A stretch of 64,000 nt of DNA from Marinobacterium marinum (GCF_013868415.1 NZ_JACEMT010000043.1:105723-169722), one strand, 5' to 3'. Counted from the stretch's first letter, positions 9,395 through 18,594 are shown. Numbers and translations: made by a program. The notes: generated by a model not told the origin, from the letters alone.

Positions 9395-10555
9395 ATGAAC
9401 GCGCCCTTGTTCAAAGATCCTATTCGTTCGGCCATGTCTTCTTCGCGCGACCCCGCGTGCGCCGCAACCGAGCTGGCGGCCCAGTTGTGCAACCCCGATT
9501 TGGGATTTGTACTCTTTTTCTGCTCTGCGGAGTATGATCTGGAAGCGCTTTCTTCCAGCCTGACAGCCGTATTTCCTGACATACGCCTGGCAGGATGCAC
9601 GACGGCCGGCGAGTTGACGCCCCGCGGATATGACCAGGGGACAGTGACTGCTATCGGGTTCGATCGCAACCTCTTCTCGATTGAAGTGGGGCTGGTTGAA
9701 GCGCTGGACAGTTTTTCTCTGACGGAGGCTCAATTGCTGGTCGACAGGTTGCTTGTCGGCTGTCGAGAGCAACGTGTGGCACCCATCAAGGGGCATACCT
9801 TTGCCTTAACCCTGCTGGATGGCTTGTCCAGCCAGGAAGAGCTGGTGCTGCTGACACTGGACTCGGTGTTGGGCAGTATTCCACACTTCGGCGGTTCGGC
9901 CGGTGACGATATCCACCTGACCGGGACTCATGTGTACTACCAGGGCCAGTTTCGGACGCGCGCGGCAGTGGTCATCATGATTAATACGCCTCTGGATTTT
10001 GAAGTGTTTACCACCCACCATATGCGTAGCCTGGAGCAAAAACTGGTAGTAACGCGAGCAGACCCGAGCACGCGTACAGTGTATGAACTGAATGCCGAAC
10101 CGGCCGCGCTGGAATACGCACGTCAATTGGGAGTGGCACCCGACAAGCTGGATTATCGTGTTTTTGCGCTCAACCCCATGGCCGTTCGCATCGGTCAGGA
10201 TTATTACGTGCGTTCGATCCAGAAGGTCAATGCCGACCTGAGCCTGACGTTTTACTGTGCAGTCGAAAACGGGATTGTTCTGACGGCGATGCAGCCGGAT
10301 GCGATGCTGCCCAATCTTGCCAGGCGTTTTGAAAGCATTGAGCAGACACTGGGAGAGCCCTTGATCACCATTGGATGTGACTGCTTCCTGCGTCGGCTGG
10401 AAGCCGAATATACGGGGCGTACGCGTGAAACCTCCGATTTTCTGGTTGAACACAATGTGGTTGGCTTTAATACCTATGGTGAACAGTTTGATGGCATGCA
10501 TCTCAATCAGACCTTTACAGGGGTCGTAATCGGCAGGGCCGCCCATGGTGTCTGA
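9395..10555 (+). CDS. nosP: FIST-domain sensor, NosP-like
   Basis: Protein of 386 residues with an N-terminal FIST domain (AGCTTAGELTPRGY, FGGSAGDD) and a C-terminal FIST_C domain (from about residue 215, ending in GFNTYGEQFDGMHLNQTFTG). No membrane segment is seen. In Pseudomonas, NosP is a haem-dependent nitric-oxide sensor that controls the kinase encoded beside it. Here too the stop codon overlaps the start of a multi-PAS hybrid kinase by 11 bp, strong evidence for co-translation. Earlier TTG starts exist, but ATG at 9395 is preferred. The haem ligand cannot be assigned without an alignment. Confidence 0.8.
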   Translation: MNAPLFKDPIRSAMSSSRDPACAATELAAQLCNPDLGFVLFFCSAEYDLEALSSSLTAVFPDIRLAGCTTAGELTPRGYDQGTVTAIGFDRNLFSIEVGLVEALDSFSLTEAQLLVDRLLVGCREQRVAPIKGHTFALTLLDGLSSQEELVLLTLDSVLGSIPHFGGSAGDDIHLTGTHVYYQGQFRTRAAVVIMINTPLDFEVFTTHHMRSLEQKLVVTRADPSTRTVYELNAEPAALEYARQLGVAPDKLDYRVFALNPMAVRIGQDYYVRSIQKVNADLSLTFYCAVENGIVLTAMQPDAMLPNLARRFESIEQTLGEPLITIGCDCFLRRLEAEYTGRTRETSDFLVEHNVVGFNTYGEQFDGMHLNQTFTGVVIGRAAHGV

Positions 10556-13139
10556 AGCTTCGCGTGATCAGCTGCTGGCACGTATCGCCGAGCTTGAGCA
10601 GGAAAACGACAAGCTGACGCGGATGAAGGATGCGCTCATCGAGCGGGTCGAGTCCAGCAGTACCGTGCGTACGGCACCTTACGCTGCATTTGAGCACTCG
10701 GTTGTATTGGCCGAACAGGTGCGGGAGCGTACGGAAGCACTTAATACGGCGCTGGCTGAACTTAAGCGCAGCAACTATGCACTCAAGCAGGCAAACCATG
10801 AAGCCGCAACTGCACATCAGCGTCTGATTGACGCCATCGAGAGTATTTCGGACGCGTTTGTGCTGTTTGACGAGCAGCGCCGCATTTTACTGTTTAATAG
10901 CCGGTTTCGAGAATACTGGGAAGGTACAGGGACTGAAATTGAGCATGGTGCCACCATTCAGGATGTGAATCGGCTGGCAACGGAGCGTGGCGTCATTCTT
11001 GAAGAACACGTTGGGCAAGGGGATGAAGCAACGGTCTATCGCCTGTCGGACGGGCGTTGGGTGCAGGTCAGCGAGCGTCATACCGGTGAAGGGGGGCTGG
11101 TTATCCTCTACACCGATATTACCGATTTGAAGGCCAGTGAAGCGGCCCAGCGCGAGCAGGCTCTGGCGCAGAAAAGCCGGCTGTTGCAAAGTACGGTCGA
11201 TAATCTGTCGCAAGGGATAGCACTGGTTAACGCGGAAGGTTGTCTGGAAGTCTGGAATGATCGCTTTCTCGAGTTGACGGCTGTGCAGATGATCACGGAT
11301 GGCGTGCCTTTTGCTCAGCTGATGGAGACATCCGAGGTGACACTGCTGACGCCCGAAGTGAAGGATCGGTCCGGCAAGCGACTGCATGAATTGGAGCAGC
11401 GCCTTGCTGACGGTCGGGTGCTTGAAATTCGAACTCATCCCATGCCTTCGGGCGGTTTTGTAAATACCTATACGGACATTACCGATCGGCATCAGTATGC
11501 TGAAACCCTGAGAACCAATGAGCATTGGCTGCGGTTGATTACTGACCATGTACCGGCACTGATTGCATATGTCGGCGACGATGGGTGTTTTCAGTTCACC
11601 AACCAGGTCTACGATGACTGGTATGGTTGGCCGCGTGGTAGCCTTATTGGTCAAAGTATTCGGCAGGTGCACGGTATTTGGTTGCATGGGCAGCTGGAGC
11701 CTTATATTCAGCGGGCGCTCAGTGGCGAGAACACGACCTTCGAGATCGATGAGTACAATGCGGCGGGGGAGACCCGCCACATGCTCAAGTCGTATGTACC
11801 TAATCTGGACTCGGGGGGAAGGGCGGTCGGCTTTTTCGTGCTGATTCGTGATATTACCGAGCGCAAGCGCACGGCCATGGCGCTGGAGCAGGCCTATCAG
11901 AACCTCGAACAAAGAGTGCGTGAGCGGACGTCGGAGCTGACCGAGGTCAATCAGCAGTTGCGGCAGGAAATAGAGGATCGGCGCGAGATTGAAGTACGTC
12001 TCCTGGAAGCCAAGCAGGACGCGGAACAGGCGAACCTGTCCAAGACCAAGTTTCTTGCGGCGGTCAGTCACGATCTACTGCAGCCCTTGAATGCAGCGCG
12101 TCTGTTTACGGGTGCCCTGCAGGAACAGCCGATGCCTGAACGTATAGGGTCCTTGATCGGCTCTGTCAGTAATTCTTTGCAGGATGTTGAAATGCTGCTG
12201 GGCACATTGGTGGACATTTCAAAGCTGGATGCCGGGGTTATCAAGCCTGATATAGGGCCGTTCAGACTTAACGAATTGTTGGATACGTTGGCTGCCGAGT
12301 ATACCCAACTGGCGGCCTCCGAAGGGCTCAAGTTTCGCTTTCGGGGCAGTGATGCAGTTGTGGTCAGTGATGCGACCTTACTGGCGCGTATTCTGCGTAA
12401 TTTTCTGACTAACGCCTTACGTTATACGCCTTCAGGAGGGGATATTCTGCTGGGGTGCCGTCGTCGAGGCGACAAGCTGTTGATCGAAGTACGTGATACG
12501 GGGGCCGGTATCCCGGCAGACAAGCTGACCGAAATTTTTCAGGAATTTCGTCGCATTCCCAACGCCAGTCATCAGCAAGACAAAGGGCTGGGTTTGGGGC
12601 TGGCTATCGTTGATAAAATCAGTCGGATGCTTGAGCATCCAGTGCGGGTTCGCTCTTGCGAGGGGGTTGGCTCGGTATTCTCGGTTGAGTTGCCGACCGG
12701 ACGCCTGAATCCGCAATCCTTTACCCCTCAGTTCAGAGAGCCTGGTATCGATAACCAGCTACAGGGCGCGAAAATCTGGATGGTCGATAATGACGCAGCC
12801 ATTTGTTCAGGTATGGAAACCTTGTTGGGAGGTTGGGGTTGCGAGGTGGTGACGGCCTTCGGGCTTGAGGATTTGCAGCAGCGGCGTACCATTGGCAGTG
12901 ACTCGCTGGACCTGCTGATTGCGGATTATCATCTGGATAATGGTGCAACGGGCATGGATCTGGTGCGCGATGTGCTGCAACAACGCACGGATGCGCCGCC
13001 GGTGTTGATGATTACGGCCAACTACAGCAATGAGCTGAAGCAGGAAGTCAGGGAGCAGGGGTATTTGCTGATGAATAAGCCCATCAGGCCGTTAAAACTG
13101 AAGGCGACCCTGGCACACCTGCTGCAAGGCCGGAATTGA
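10545..13139 (+). CDS. nahK: PAS-domain hybrid sensor histidine kinase, NahK/ErcS'-like
   Basis: Soluble kinase of 864 residues. In order: an N-terminal coiled coil (1-80), PAS domains at about 85-200, 215-310 and 330-445, a coiled-coil linker, HisKA with phospho-acceptor H509 (VSHDLLQPLN), an HATPase domain (N box NFLTNALRYTPSGG, G1 box DTGAGIP), and a C-terminal receiver with D794 (IADYHL). There is no transmembrane helix, so it reads a cytoplasmic signal. The start overlaps the nosP stop by 11 bp. In Pseudomonas the matching kinase is inhibited by NO-bound NosP and also bears on ethanol-oxidation control. The convergent agmR-like gene is a likely partner. Confidence 0.88.
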   Translation: MVSEASRDQLLARIAELEQENDKLTRMKDALIERVESSSTVRTAPYAAFEHSVVLAEQVRERTEALNTALAELKRSNYALKQANHEAATAHQRLIDAIESISDAFVLFDEQRRILLFNSRFREYWEGTGTEIEHGATIQDVNRLATERGVILEEHVGQGDEATVYRLSDGRWVQVSERHTGEGGLVILYTDITDLKASEAAQREQALAQKSRLLQSTVDNLSQGIALVNAEGCLEVWNDRFLELTAVQMITDGVPFAQLMETSEVTLLTPEVKDRSGKRLHELEQRLADGRVLEIRTHPMPSGGFVNTYTDITDRHQYAETLRTNEHWLRLITDHVPALIAYVGDDGCFQFTNQVYDDWYGWPRGSLIGQSIRQVHGIWLHGQLEPYIQRALSGENTTFEIDEYNAAGETRHMLKSYVPNLDSGGRAVGFFVLIRDITERKRTAMALEQAYQNLEQRVRERTSELTEVNQQLRQEIEDRREIEVRLLEAKQDAEQANLSKTKFLAAVSHDLLQPLNAARLFTGALQEQPMPERIGSLIGSVSNSLQDVEMLLGTLVDISKLDAGVIKPDIGPFRLNELLDTLAAEYTQLAASEGLKFRFRGSDAVVVSDATLLARILRNFLTNALRYTPSGGDILLGCRRRGDKLLIEVRDTGAGIPADKLTEIFQEFRRIPNASHQQDKGLGLGLAIVDKISRMLEHPVRVRSCEGVGSVFSVELPTGRLNPQSFTPQFREPGIDNQLQGAKIWMVDNDAAICSGMETLLGGWGCEVVTAFGLEDLQQRRTIGSDSLDLLIADYHLDNGATGMDLVRDVLQQRTDAPPVLMITANYSNELKQEVREQGYLLMNKPIRPLKLKATLAHLLQGRN

Positions 13140-13156
13140 CCGGCCTTGCAGGGTTA

Positions 13157-13831
13157 TCAGCGACGCAGGTATTGAGTGAAGTCGATATCGCTGGCGGACA
13201 GGATAGCCTGCACGCGGTTGTGTACACCCAGTTTGCGCAGGATGGCCGAAACATGTGCTTTGACGGTTGTTTCGGCAATATGCAGATTATAGGCGATCTG
13301 CTTGTTGGATTCTCCCTTGGCCATGCGCTCCAAAACCAGTAGTTGGCGACGGGTCAGGGACGAGAGCAGTTCGGGTGCGATTTGCGGGTGGTCGTTGCTG
13401 CGACGGTTGCGGCGACTGTTTTCCTGGTTGCCTTGGCGAATAATGTCTGAAGGCAAATAGACATTGCCATCCAGTATTTGTTGCAGCGCCTCGGTCATTT
13501 GCGCACGTGGTGAGGATTTGGAAATAAATCCGACCGCGCCGCAGGTGATTGCCTGTAGCACGACTTGTTTGTCATCTTCGGCCGAAACAATTACCACCGG
13601 TACGGTCGGTGCCTCATTACGCAGAGAAATCAAACCATTGAGACCGTGCATGCCGGGCATGTTCAGGTCCAGTAATACCAGGTCAAGGTCGTCGTGCTCT
13701 TGGGCCAGAGACAAGGCCGTTTCGAGATCTTCTGTCTCGAGCGTCCGGGTGTCGGGAAAACCGCTTTCAATCACATTGGTGATTGCTTCTCGAAACAGCG
13801 GATGATCGTCAGCGATGAGAATTTTGTACAC
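13157..13831 (-). CDS. agmR: NarL/LuxR-type response regulator, AgmR/ErbR-like
   Basis: Protein of 224 residues. The receiver domain has the acidic pair D8-D9, phospho-acceptor D55 (LLDLNMPG) and K105, followed by a LuxR helix-turn-helix at about 150-210 ([20 protein letters not shown]). It closely resembles AgmR/ErbR, which switches on PQQ-dependent alcohol dehydrogenase genes in Pseudomonas. It converges on the hybrid kinase gene (17-bp gap) and follows the CXXCW-type gene on the same strand after 71-74 bp. Likely targets are the PQQ dehydrogenase and associated genes. Family is certain; orthology is inferred. Confidence 0.87.
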   Translation of the reverse strand: MYKILIADDHPLFREAITNVIESGFPDTRTLETEDLETALSLAQEHDDLDLVLLDLNMPGMHGLNGLISLRNEAPTVPVVIVSAEDDKQVVLQAITCGAVGFISKSSPRAQMTEALQQILDGNVYLPSDIIRQGNQENSRRNRRSNDHPQIAPELLSSLTRRQLLVLERMAKGESNKQIAYNLHIAETTVKAHVSAILRKLGVHNRVQAILSASDIDFTQYLRR

Positions 13832-13902
13832 GTTGTTGCTCCCCGTTTATCGTTATTATACAGGCACCTGGAGACCATCCGTGTCAATTCCAGCTCAGGG
13901 TG

Positions 13903-14481
13903 TCAGGGCTGAAGTGAAAAGGGGAGCGGCTCCGCCTTTTCCAGTGCCAAGTCGGCTTCTTGCCAACCGTCAGTCCCTTCGGCATACCAATAGATCCGGT
14001 TGTAACCCCATTCGGATGCGCGTTTGACCGCGTTCCAGGACATCCAGCAGTCGGCGGTGCAATAAAATACCAAGGGGTAGCTTTTACTGCCATTAGCAAC
14101 CTGCTCAAGTCCGCGGTGGAAATACTCGGTCCAGTCGGAATCAAGCTCACCCAATCCTACATTGGGTAGCCACAAGCTGCCAGGTAGATTGAAGCGTGGT
14201 TGGCTGGTCAGGAAAACACCCTGTTGCCAGCGCACCGGTTGTACATCGATCAAGGCCGGCCGAGGACTCTGCTGCTGAAGGGATTGCAGGGCCGCCGTGT
14301 TGATTCGCTGGCCGCCTTCAGCCTGATCGGGCGTCGGGCTGCGATAGCGTGCTATCCTGAATCCTTCCCACGAGAACAGGGGGTCAACGTCATCCTGTCG
14401 GCTGTCGCTGTCAGCGAAGCCGGGCCCAATGAGAAGGCTGGACAGGAGTAGTATGGTCAGTTGCCGTGAGGTCGAGTACAT
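13903..14481 (-). CDS. PQQ-dependent catabolism-associated CXXCW-type protein (rhodanese-like)
   Basis: Exported protein of 192 residues with an N-terminal signal peptide (TILLLSSLLIGPGFA). A C-terminal rhodanese-like part carries YCTADCWMSWNAVKRA, which matches the family found beside PQQ alcohol-oxidation genes. The spacing here is Cys-x3-Cys-Trp. It probably acts in the periplasm in redox or assembly support of the quinoprotein system; the exact reaction is unknown. Two in-frame ATGs lie close together: the one at 14487 is only about two bases from GGAG, so 14481 fits better. It precedes agmR and is probably in one transcript with it. Confidence 0.83.
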   Translation of the reverse strand: MYSTSRQLTILLLSSLLIGPGFADSDSRQDDVDPLFSWEGFRIARYRSPTPDQAEGGQRINTAALQSLQQQSPRPALIDVQPVRWQQGVFLTSQPRFNLPGSLWLPNVGLGELDSDWTEYFHRGLEQVANGSKSYPLVFYCTADCWMSWNAVKRASEWGYNRIYWYAEGTDGWQEADLALEKAEPLPFSLQP

Positions 14482-14680
14482 AAGCATTTCTCCGATTGAC
14501 CTATTACACCTTGGGCCTGAGCGGGGCTGAATGCTACGTTGGCGGCAAACATTCGGTACTTAAGTAGCAGTTGAGCTTGTAGGGTGTAAGGTTATTGCAT
14601 CGACCTAAGGTGGGTGTGGGCATTGCTGTCCCGACAGGCCCTGTTATCATTGCAGAGTTGTAGTATCAAGAGTACGGAGA

Positions 14681-15028
14681 ATGCTTCAAGAACGACGGAT
14701 CTTTCCTCGTATCCACTGTGATGTGGATGCTGAACTGGAAACCACGGATGGCGGGTTACTCGATGTGCGGATTACCAGCATCAGTTGCAGCGGTCTATAT
14801 GTGGTGGGTGATGATGAGTTGTCAGGGTTGCAGCCGCCGGAAGGCGTGGGTGCGGCAGAAGTGTGGCTGCATTTTGGCCTTGAGGCTAACACCTTGCGCT
14901 GCCACTGCCGTATTATCTACAAACGCCGCAACGCACATGACAATATTGGCCTGGGCTTGCATATCATCTCGACGGATGAGACAGCGTTGCATGCGATTGA
15001 CCACTACGTGACAGCCCGCCTGTTCTGA
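14681..15028 (+). CDS. PilZ-domain protein, candidate c-di-GMP receptor
   Basis: Single-domain protein of 115 residues. RRIFPR near the N-terminus supplies the RxxxR half of the c-di-GMP site, and SISCSGLYV about 30 residues later corresponds to the (D/N)xSxxG half with Ser in the first position. It likely binds c-di-GMP and relays it to an unknown partner. CGGAGA just before the ATG supports the start. It is monocistronic and divergent from the CXXCW-type gene (about 200-bp gap). Confidence 0.85.
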   Translation: MLQERRIFPRIHCDVDAELETTDGGLLDVRITSISCSGLYVVGDDELSGLQPPEGVGAAEVWLHFGLEANTLRCHCRIIYKRRNAHDNIGLGLHIISTDETALHAIDHYVTARLF

Positions 15029-15043
15029 AAGGCCACAATGAAT

Positions 15044-15955
15044 TCATTGCGGCGATTCCGTTGTTTGAGTCGCTGTCGCTCGCGACGGTGCTTTGCGCTG
15101 CTCGGCACGAATGTTGATCAGGTTGCCTGCCAGCATTAATCCTGCCCCTAGTGCGACCGGGAGGTCTATGATTTCATCGTAGAACAGGAAGCCGACTACA
15201 GCAATCAGCGGCAAGCGCATGAAATCCATGGGAACTACAACAGTAGCATCAGCCAGTTTAAAGGCACGTGCCATGCAATAGTGAGCACTCATAGCGGTGA
15301 CCGACACCAGAATAATCCAGGGCAGAGTGTGCAGTGGGGGTGTTTGCCATTCGACCATTGAGGGAATCAGACCGAATGGCAACTGAATCATGGTCATGTA
15401 AAACAGAATACACAGTGGGGTCTCGGTTGCTGCCAGGGACTTGGTCTGAATATAGGACAGGGCGTATCCGACTGCGCCGACAAGGACGGCCAAAGATGCC
15501 GGATGAAGACTGCCCATGCCGGGGCGCAGGATCAGCAACAAGCCGGCGATACCCAATACCAGGGCACTCAGACGCGGCAATGTGAGGCGTTCGCCGAGCA
15601 GGGTACAGGCCAGCAGTGCTGTCCAGATCGGTGTTGTGAACTCGATGGCGATTACTTCGGCCAGGGGAATAAAGGCTAATCCGTAAAACCAGCCGTACTG
15701 ACCGCCGAAGTGTGCAATGTTGCGCAACACGTGCCCACCTGTGCGCCGGGTTCGCAGTTGAGCGAATCCGTGATGGCTTCTTGCCAGTAGTGCCGCAATC
15801 AGCAGAACGCCGATCAGGCTGCGAAAAAACAAGATCTGGAAGGTTGTCAGGTCTTGAGACAGCTCCCGGCCGGAAACCGCCATTGCCATAAAAGAAAAGA
15901 GTGCGCCGGTCATCCACAACGCGGCGACCAACACGGGGTGTCGATCATTCAGCAT
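15044..15955 (-). CDS. EamA/DMT-superfamily permease
   Basis: 303-residue inner-membrane protein with ten predicted helices in two EamA repeats. The first begins VLVAALWMTGALFSFMAMAV; the second contains LAVLVGAVGYALSYIQTKSL. The tail is short and charged (RAEQRKAPSR). It is not closely similar to the DMT protein at 4.7 kb. It converges with the PilZ gene (15-bp gap). Substrate unknown. Confidence 0.86.
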   Translation of the reverse strand: MLNDRHPVLVAALWMTGALFSFMAMAVSGRELSQDLTTFQILFFRSLIGVLLIAALLARSHHGFAQLRTRRTGGHVLRNIAHFGGQYGWFYGLAFIPLAEVIAIEFTTPIWTALLACTLLGERLTLPRLSALVLGIAGLLLILRPGMGSLHPASLAVLVGAVGYALSYIQTKSLAATETPLCILFYMTMIQLPFGLIPSMVEWQTPPLHTLPWIILVSVTAMSAHYCMARAFKLADATVVVPMDFMRLPLIAVVGFLFYDEIIDLPVALGAGLMLAGNLINIRAEQRKAPSRATATQTTESPQ

Positions 15956-16027
15956 GTTTTGCGCTCACCAAAACAGCCAGAATATCAAATTTATTCATAT
16001 CGATGAAATGAGGGTACAGCGGTCTGA

Positions 16028-16453
16028 TTATTGGGAGGCGATTAACTGTTTGCGCATGGCCCGGCTGACGAGCAAATCTGCCAGCGTATGGCGAGACAAA
16101 CTATCGAAGAAGGCCTGTTGTGCTTCGGCCAGGGCGTCCTGTAGGGTGCAGCTGGCGGCGAGTCGGCAGTGTGAGCGGTGGCAATCGATCAGAGGCGTAG
16201 CGCCCTCCGTTTGCATAATTAATTCTCCGAGGTTGATGGCTTCAGGGGGTTGAGCCAGCCTGAAACCGCCGTTTTTGCCTCTGAACGTCTGCAAGTGCCC
16301 GCTTTTGCCCAATGCATGGACAACCTTGCGCAGGTGCTCCAGTGAAATGTCGTAAAAGCGGGCAATCTCACTCAGGGTCGTCAGTTGCTCAGGGTGCATT
16401 GCTACATAGAACAGTACACGCAGCGAATAATCGGTAAAGCGATTCAGTTGCAT
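16028..16453 (-). CDS. nsrR: Rrf2-family regulator, NsrR-type nitric-oxide sensor
   Basis: 141-residue Rrf2 protein. The winged helix is at residues 1-70 (MQLNRFTDYSLRVLFYVAM, FRGKNGGFRLAQP). Cysteines C91, C96 and C102 have the same numbers and spacing as the Fe-S ligands of E. coli NsrR. Most of the family represses NO-detoxification genes until the cluster is nitrosylated. No hmp or norVW gene is in the window, so targets lie elsewhere or include the nosP region. IscR and RsrR have different cysteine spacing, which favours NsrR. Confidence 0.83.
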   Translation of the reverse strand: MQLNRFTDYSLRVLFYVAMHPEQLTTLSEIARFYDISLEHLRKVVHALGKSGHLQTFRGKNGGFRLAQPPEAINLGELIMQTEGATPLIDCHRSHCRLAASCTLQDALAEAQQAFFDSLSRHTLADLLVSRAMRKQLIASQ

Positions 16454-16541
16454 CGAAGGTCTCTCGGTTTATGCATCATTTTTCAAGGGTTTTACAGTGG
16501 AACATGAATTATAATCTTTGTTCAGGGTTAAAAGAGCGTGT

Positions 16542-16569
16542 AAAAAAGGCCGGTAAACTTGCCTTTTTT
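16542..16569. terminator. Symmetric A/T-flanked hairpin upstream of nsrR
   Basis: AAAAAAGGC and GCCTTTTTT flank a ten-base loop. It can terminate on either strand. The stem is short in GC pairs, so strength is uncertain. Confidence 0.45.
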
Positions 16570-16612
16570 GCTCGAAAGAGCTATCAATAGCAGTATATTC
16601 TAATAGATCATC

Positions 16613-16635
16613 AGGCGTTTTTCCGACGCCTTTTT
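16613..16635 (+). terminator. Terminator-like hairpin with no plus-strand gene upstream
   Basis: AGGCGT / ACGCCT with a seven-base loop is followed by TTTT. The nearest plus-strand gene upstream is more than 1.5 kb away, across two minus-strand genes. Confidence 0.55.
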
Positions 16636-16838
16636 CATACTTTAGAGCCACCATGTATTACAGCCCGTTCAGATTGAAAACGTACCAGGCCTGCAGTGTC
16701 GCAGGCCCGTTCGCCCGCCTCTGAATCTGATCAGCCTGCATCAGACTCGGTGCAGGCCAACGGGTACTTCCTCGACATAACCTGTTTCCTTCCGTTGTGA
16801 AAGCGGAGGGATGATTTTGTATATTAATGGAGTAGAAA

Positions 16839-17225
16839 ATGGCTGATATGCCCGGTATCAAGGTATCTGAAAAAGATATCGATCAACTCGAGTCCATGCT
16901 GGAGCGCAAGGAATATCGTGATAATCCGTCATTGGACGGGTTGCGTGCCGAGTTGGATCGTGCCGATGTTGTAGCGTTGAGCGACCTGCCGGATGATGTT
17001 GTACGGATGAACTCCACGGTAACATTTGAAGTGGAAGAAAGTGGTCAGCGCTTCCACCGCACACTCTATTACCCGCATCAAATGGCCGGCAAGGAGAATG
17101 CTTTATCGATCGTTGCTCCGATCGGTTCGGCATTGCTGGGGCTGGAAGTCGGCCAGACTATTGACTGGCGGTTGCCGGATGGCAAACACAGCCATGTTCG
17201 TATTATTGACGTAAGTCATGCCTGA
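16839..17225 (+). CDS. rnk: Nucleoside diphosphate kinase regulator / GreA-like protein Rnk
   Basis: 128-residue protein of the Rnk family. It has a short N-terminal helical region (KVSEKDIDQLESMLE) and a C-terminal GreA/GreB-type FKBP-like domain (APIGSALLGLEVGQTIDWRLP). It binds RNA polymerase near the secondary channel and influences nucleotide pools, but lacks the long Gre coiled coil and so is not expected to stimulate cleavage. It is monocistronic and ends at a strong bidirectional terminator shared with paaK. Confidence 0.9.
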   Translation: MADMPGIKVSEKDIDQLESMLERKEYRDNPSLDGLRAELDRADVVALSDLPDDVVRMNSTVTFEVEESGQRFHRTLYYPHQMAGKENALSIVAPIGSALLGLEVGQTIDWRLPDGKHSHVRIIDVSHA

Positions 17226-17250
17226 GAGCAGGACTGACCGTTTTGAATAG

Positions 17251-17278
17251 AAAAGGCCGGGGATTCCCGGCCTTTTTT
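17251..17278. terminator. Bidirectional terminator between rnk and paaK
   Basis: AAAAGGCCGGG / CCCGGCCTTTTTT is a near-perfect stem with A and T flanks, lying between the two convergent stop codons. Confidence 0.9.
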
Positions 17279-17292
17279 GTTTTGCAGACGTC

Positions 17293-18594
17293 TCAGCGCT
17301 GGTCGAAGACGCGTTTGGCCTTGCCTTCGGAGCGAGGAATGCTGCCAGTCGGCATGATCGTGATGCGGGTGCTGATGCCGATGTAGGACTTGACGTGGTG
17401 TTGCAGTTCCTTGATAACAGCCGCTTCGTCGGCGCCTTCTGCACCGGGTGCCAGCTCAACCTTCACTTCGACCATATCCAGGTTGCCGCTCTTGGTGACC
17501 AGAATCTCGTAGTGTGGGGCCAATGCCGTTACTTTCAGAATCTGTTCCTCAATCTGCGTCGGGAACACGTTAACGCCACGGATAATCAGCATGTCATCGG
17601 AACGACCAGTGATTTTGTCGATGCGGCGCATTGGACGTGCGGTACCCGGCAGCAGGCGCGTAAGGTCTCGTGTGCGATAGCGAATGGCCGGCATGGCTTC
17701 CTTGGTCAGAGAGGTGAAGACCAGTTCGCCGTATTCGCCGTCCGGCAGGACTTCACCGGTATTCGGGTCAATGATTTCAGGGTAGAAGTGGTCTTCCCAG
17801 ATGGTGGGACCGTCTTTGGTTTCGATGCATTCCATGGCAACGCCCGGTCCCATGACTTCAGACAGGCCGTAGATATCGACGGCGCTGATACCGGCACGCT
17901 GCTCGATATTCTTGCGCATTTCGTCAGTCCAGGGCTCGGCGCCGAAAATACCGGTACGCAGCGGAAGCTCACGCGGGTCAACGCCCTGGCGTTCCATCTC
18001 ATCCAGAATATTCAGGAAGTAGGAGGGGGTTACCATGATGATGTCGGGCTTAAAGTCCTGAATCAGCTGAACCTGCTTCTCTGTCTGTCCGCCGGACATG
18101 GGAATGACGGTGCATCCCAGGCGCTCGGCACCATAGTGTGCGCCCAGACCGCCGGTAAACAGGCCGTAGCCGTAGGATACATGAACCTTGTCACCGCGGT
18201 GGCCACCGGCTGCACGGATGGAGCGTGCAACGACATCCGCCCAGGTGTTGATGTCATTCTGGGAGTAGCCGACAACCGTGGGTTTGCCGGTGGTACCTGA
18301 AGACGCATGGATACGTACCACCTCATCCATGGGGATGGCAAACATGCCGTACGGGTAGTTCTCGCGCAGATCCTGTTTGGTTGTAAACGGGAAGTGTTTC
18401 AGGTCTTCCAGCGTTTTGAGTTCGAAGGGGTGTACCCCTTTCTCGTCACACTTCTTCTTGAAATGGGGAACATTGTTATAGCTGTGTGCGAGACTCCAGC
18501 GCAGTCGACGCAGCTGCAGGGCGCGCAGCTCGTCGATGCTTGCAGTTTCGATTTCTTCCAGGGATCCGCGCAACAGTGTCTGTTGATGAGTCAT
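17293..18594 (-). CDS. paaK: Phenylacetate--CoA ligase
   Basis: 433-residue adenylate-forming ligase that converts phenylacetate, ATP and CoA into phenylacetyl-CoA, the first step of the pathway. The P-loop-like SSGTTGKPTVVGY is present, as is the AMP-binding region DIYGLSEVMGPGVAMEC and the C-terminal hinge RSDDMLIIRGVNVFPTQIE. The ATG at 18594 (MTHQQTLLRG) is preferred to an upstream in-frame start at 18696, which would run into the paaJ stop region. It is the last gene of paaFGHIJK. Confidence 0.93.
   Translation of the reverse strand: MTHQQTLLRGSLEEIETASIDELRALQLRRLRWSLAHSYNNVPHFKKKCDEKGVHPFELKTLEDLKHFPFTTKQDLRENYPYGMFAIPMDEVVRIHASSGTTGKPTVVGYSQNDINTWADVVARSIRAAGGHRGDKVHVSYGYGLFTGGLGAHYGAERLGCTVIPMSGGQTEKQVQLIQDFKPDIIMVTPSYFLNILDEMERQGVDPRELPLRTGIFGAEPWTDEMRKNIEQRAGISAVDIYGLSEVMGPGVAMECIETKDGPTIWEDHFYPEIIDPNTGEVLPDGEYGELVFTSLTKEAMPAIRYRTRDLTRLLPGTARPMRRIDKITGRSDDMLIIRGVNVFPTQIEEQILKVTALAPHYEILVTKSGNLDMVEVKVELAPGAEGADEAAVIKELQHHVKSYIGISTRITIMPTGSIPRSEGKAKRVFDQR

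Larger units (their letters stand above)
16454..16838. other. Intergenic region with two hairpins, possible small RNA or rnk leader
   Basis: No protein-coding gene is supported in these 385 bp. It holds a symmetric hairpin with A and T flanks (16542-16569), a second plus-strand terminator (16613-16635) and a GC-rich hairpin GGCCTGC / GCAGGCC (16688-16707). A plus-strand terminator without an upstream plus-strand gene suggests a short non-coding transcript starting near 16,500. The rest would be the promoter and leader of rnk. Confidence 0.4.

Noticed and set aside
16469..16654. 61-codon minus-strand frame before nsrR
   Set aside because: It spans both hairpins of the gap and has no recognised features or good ribosome site.
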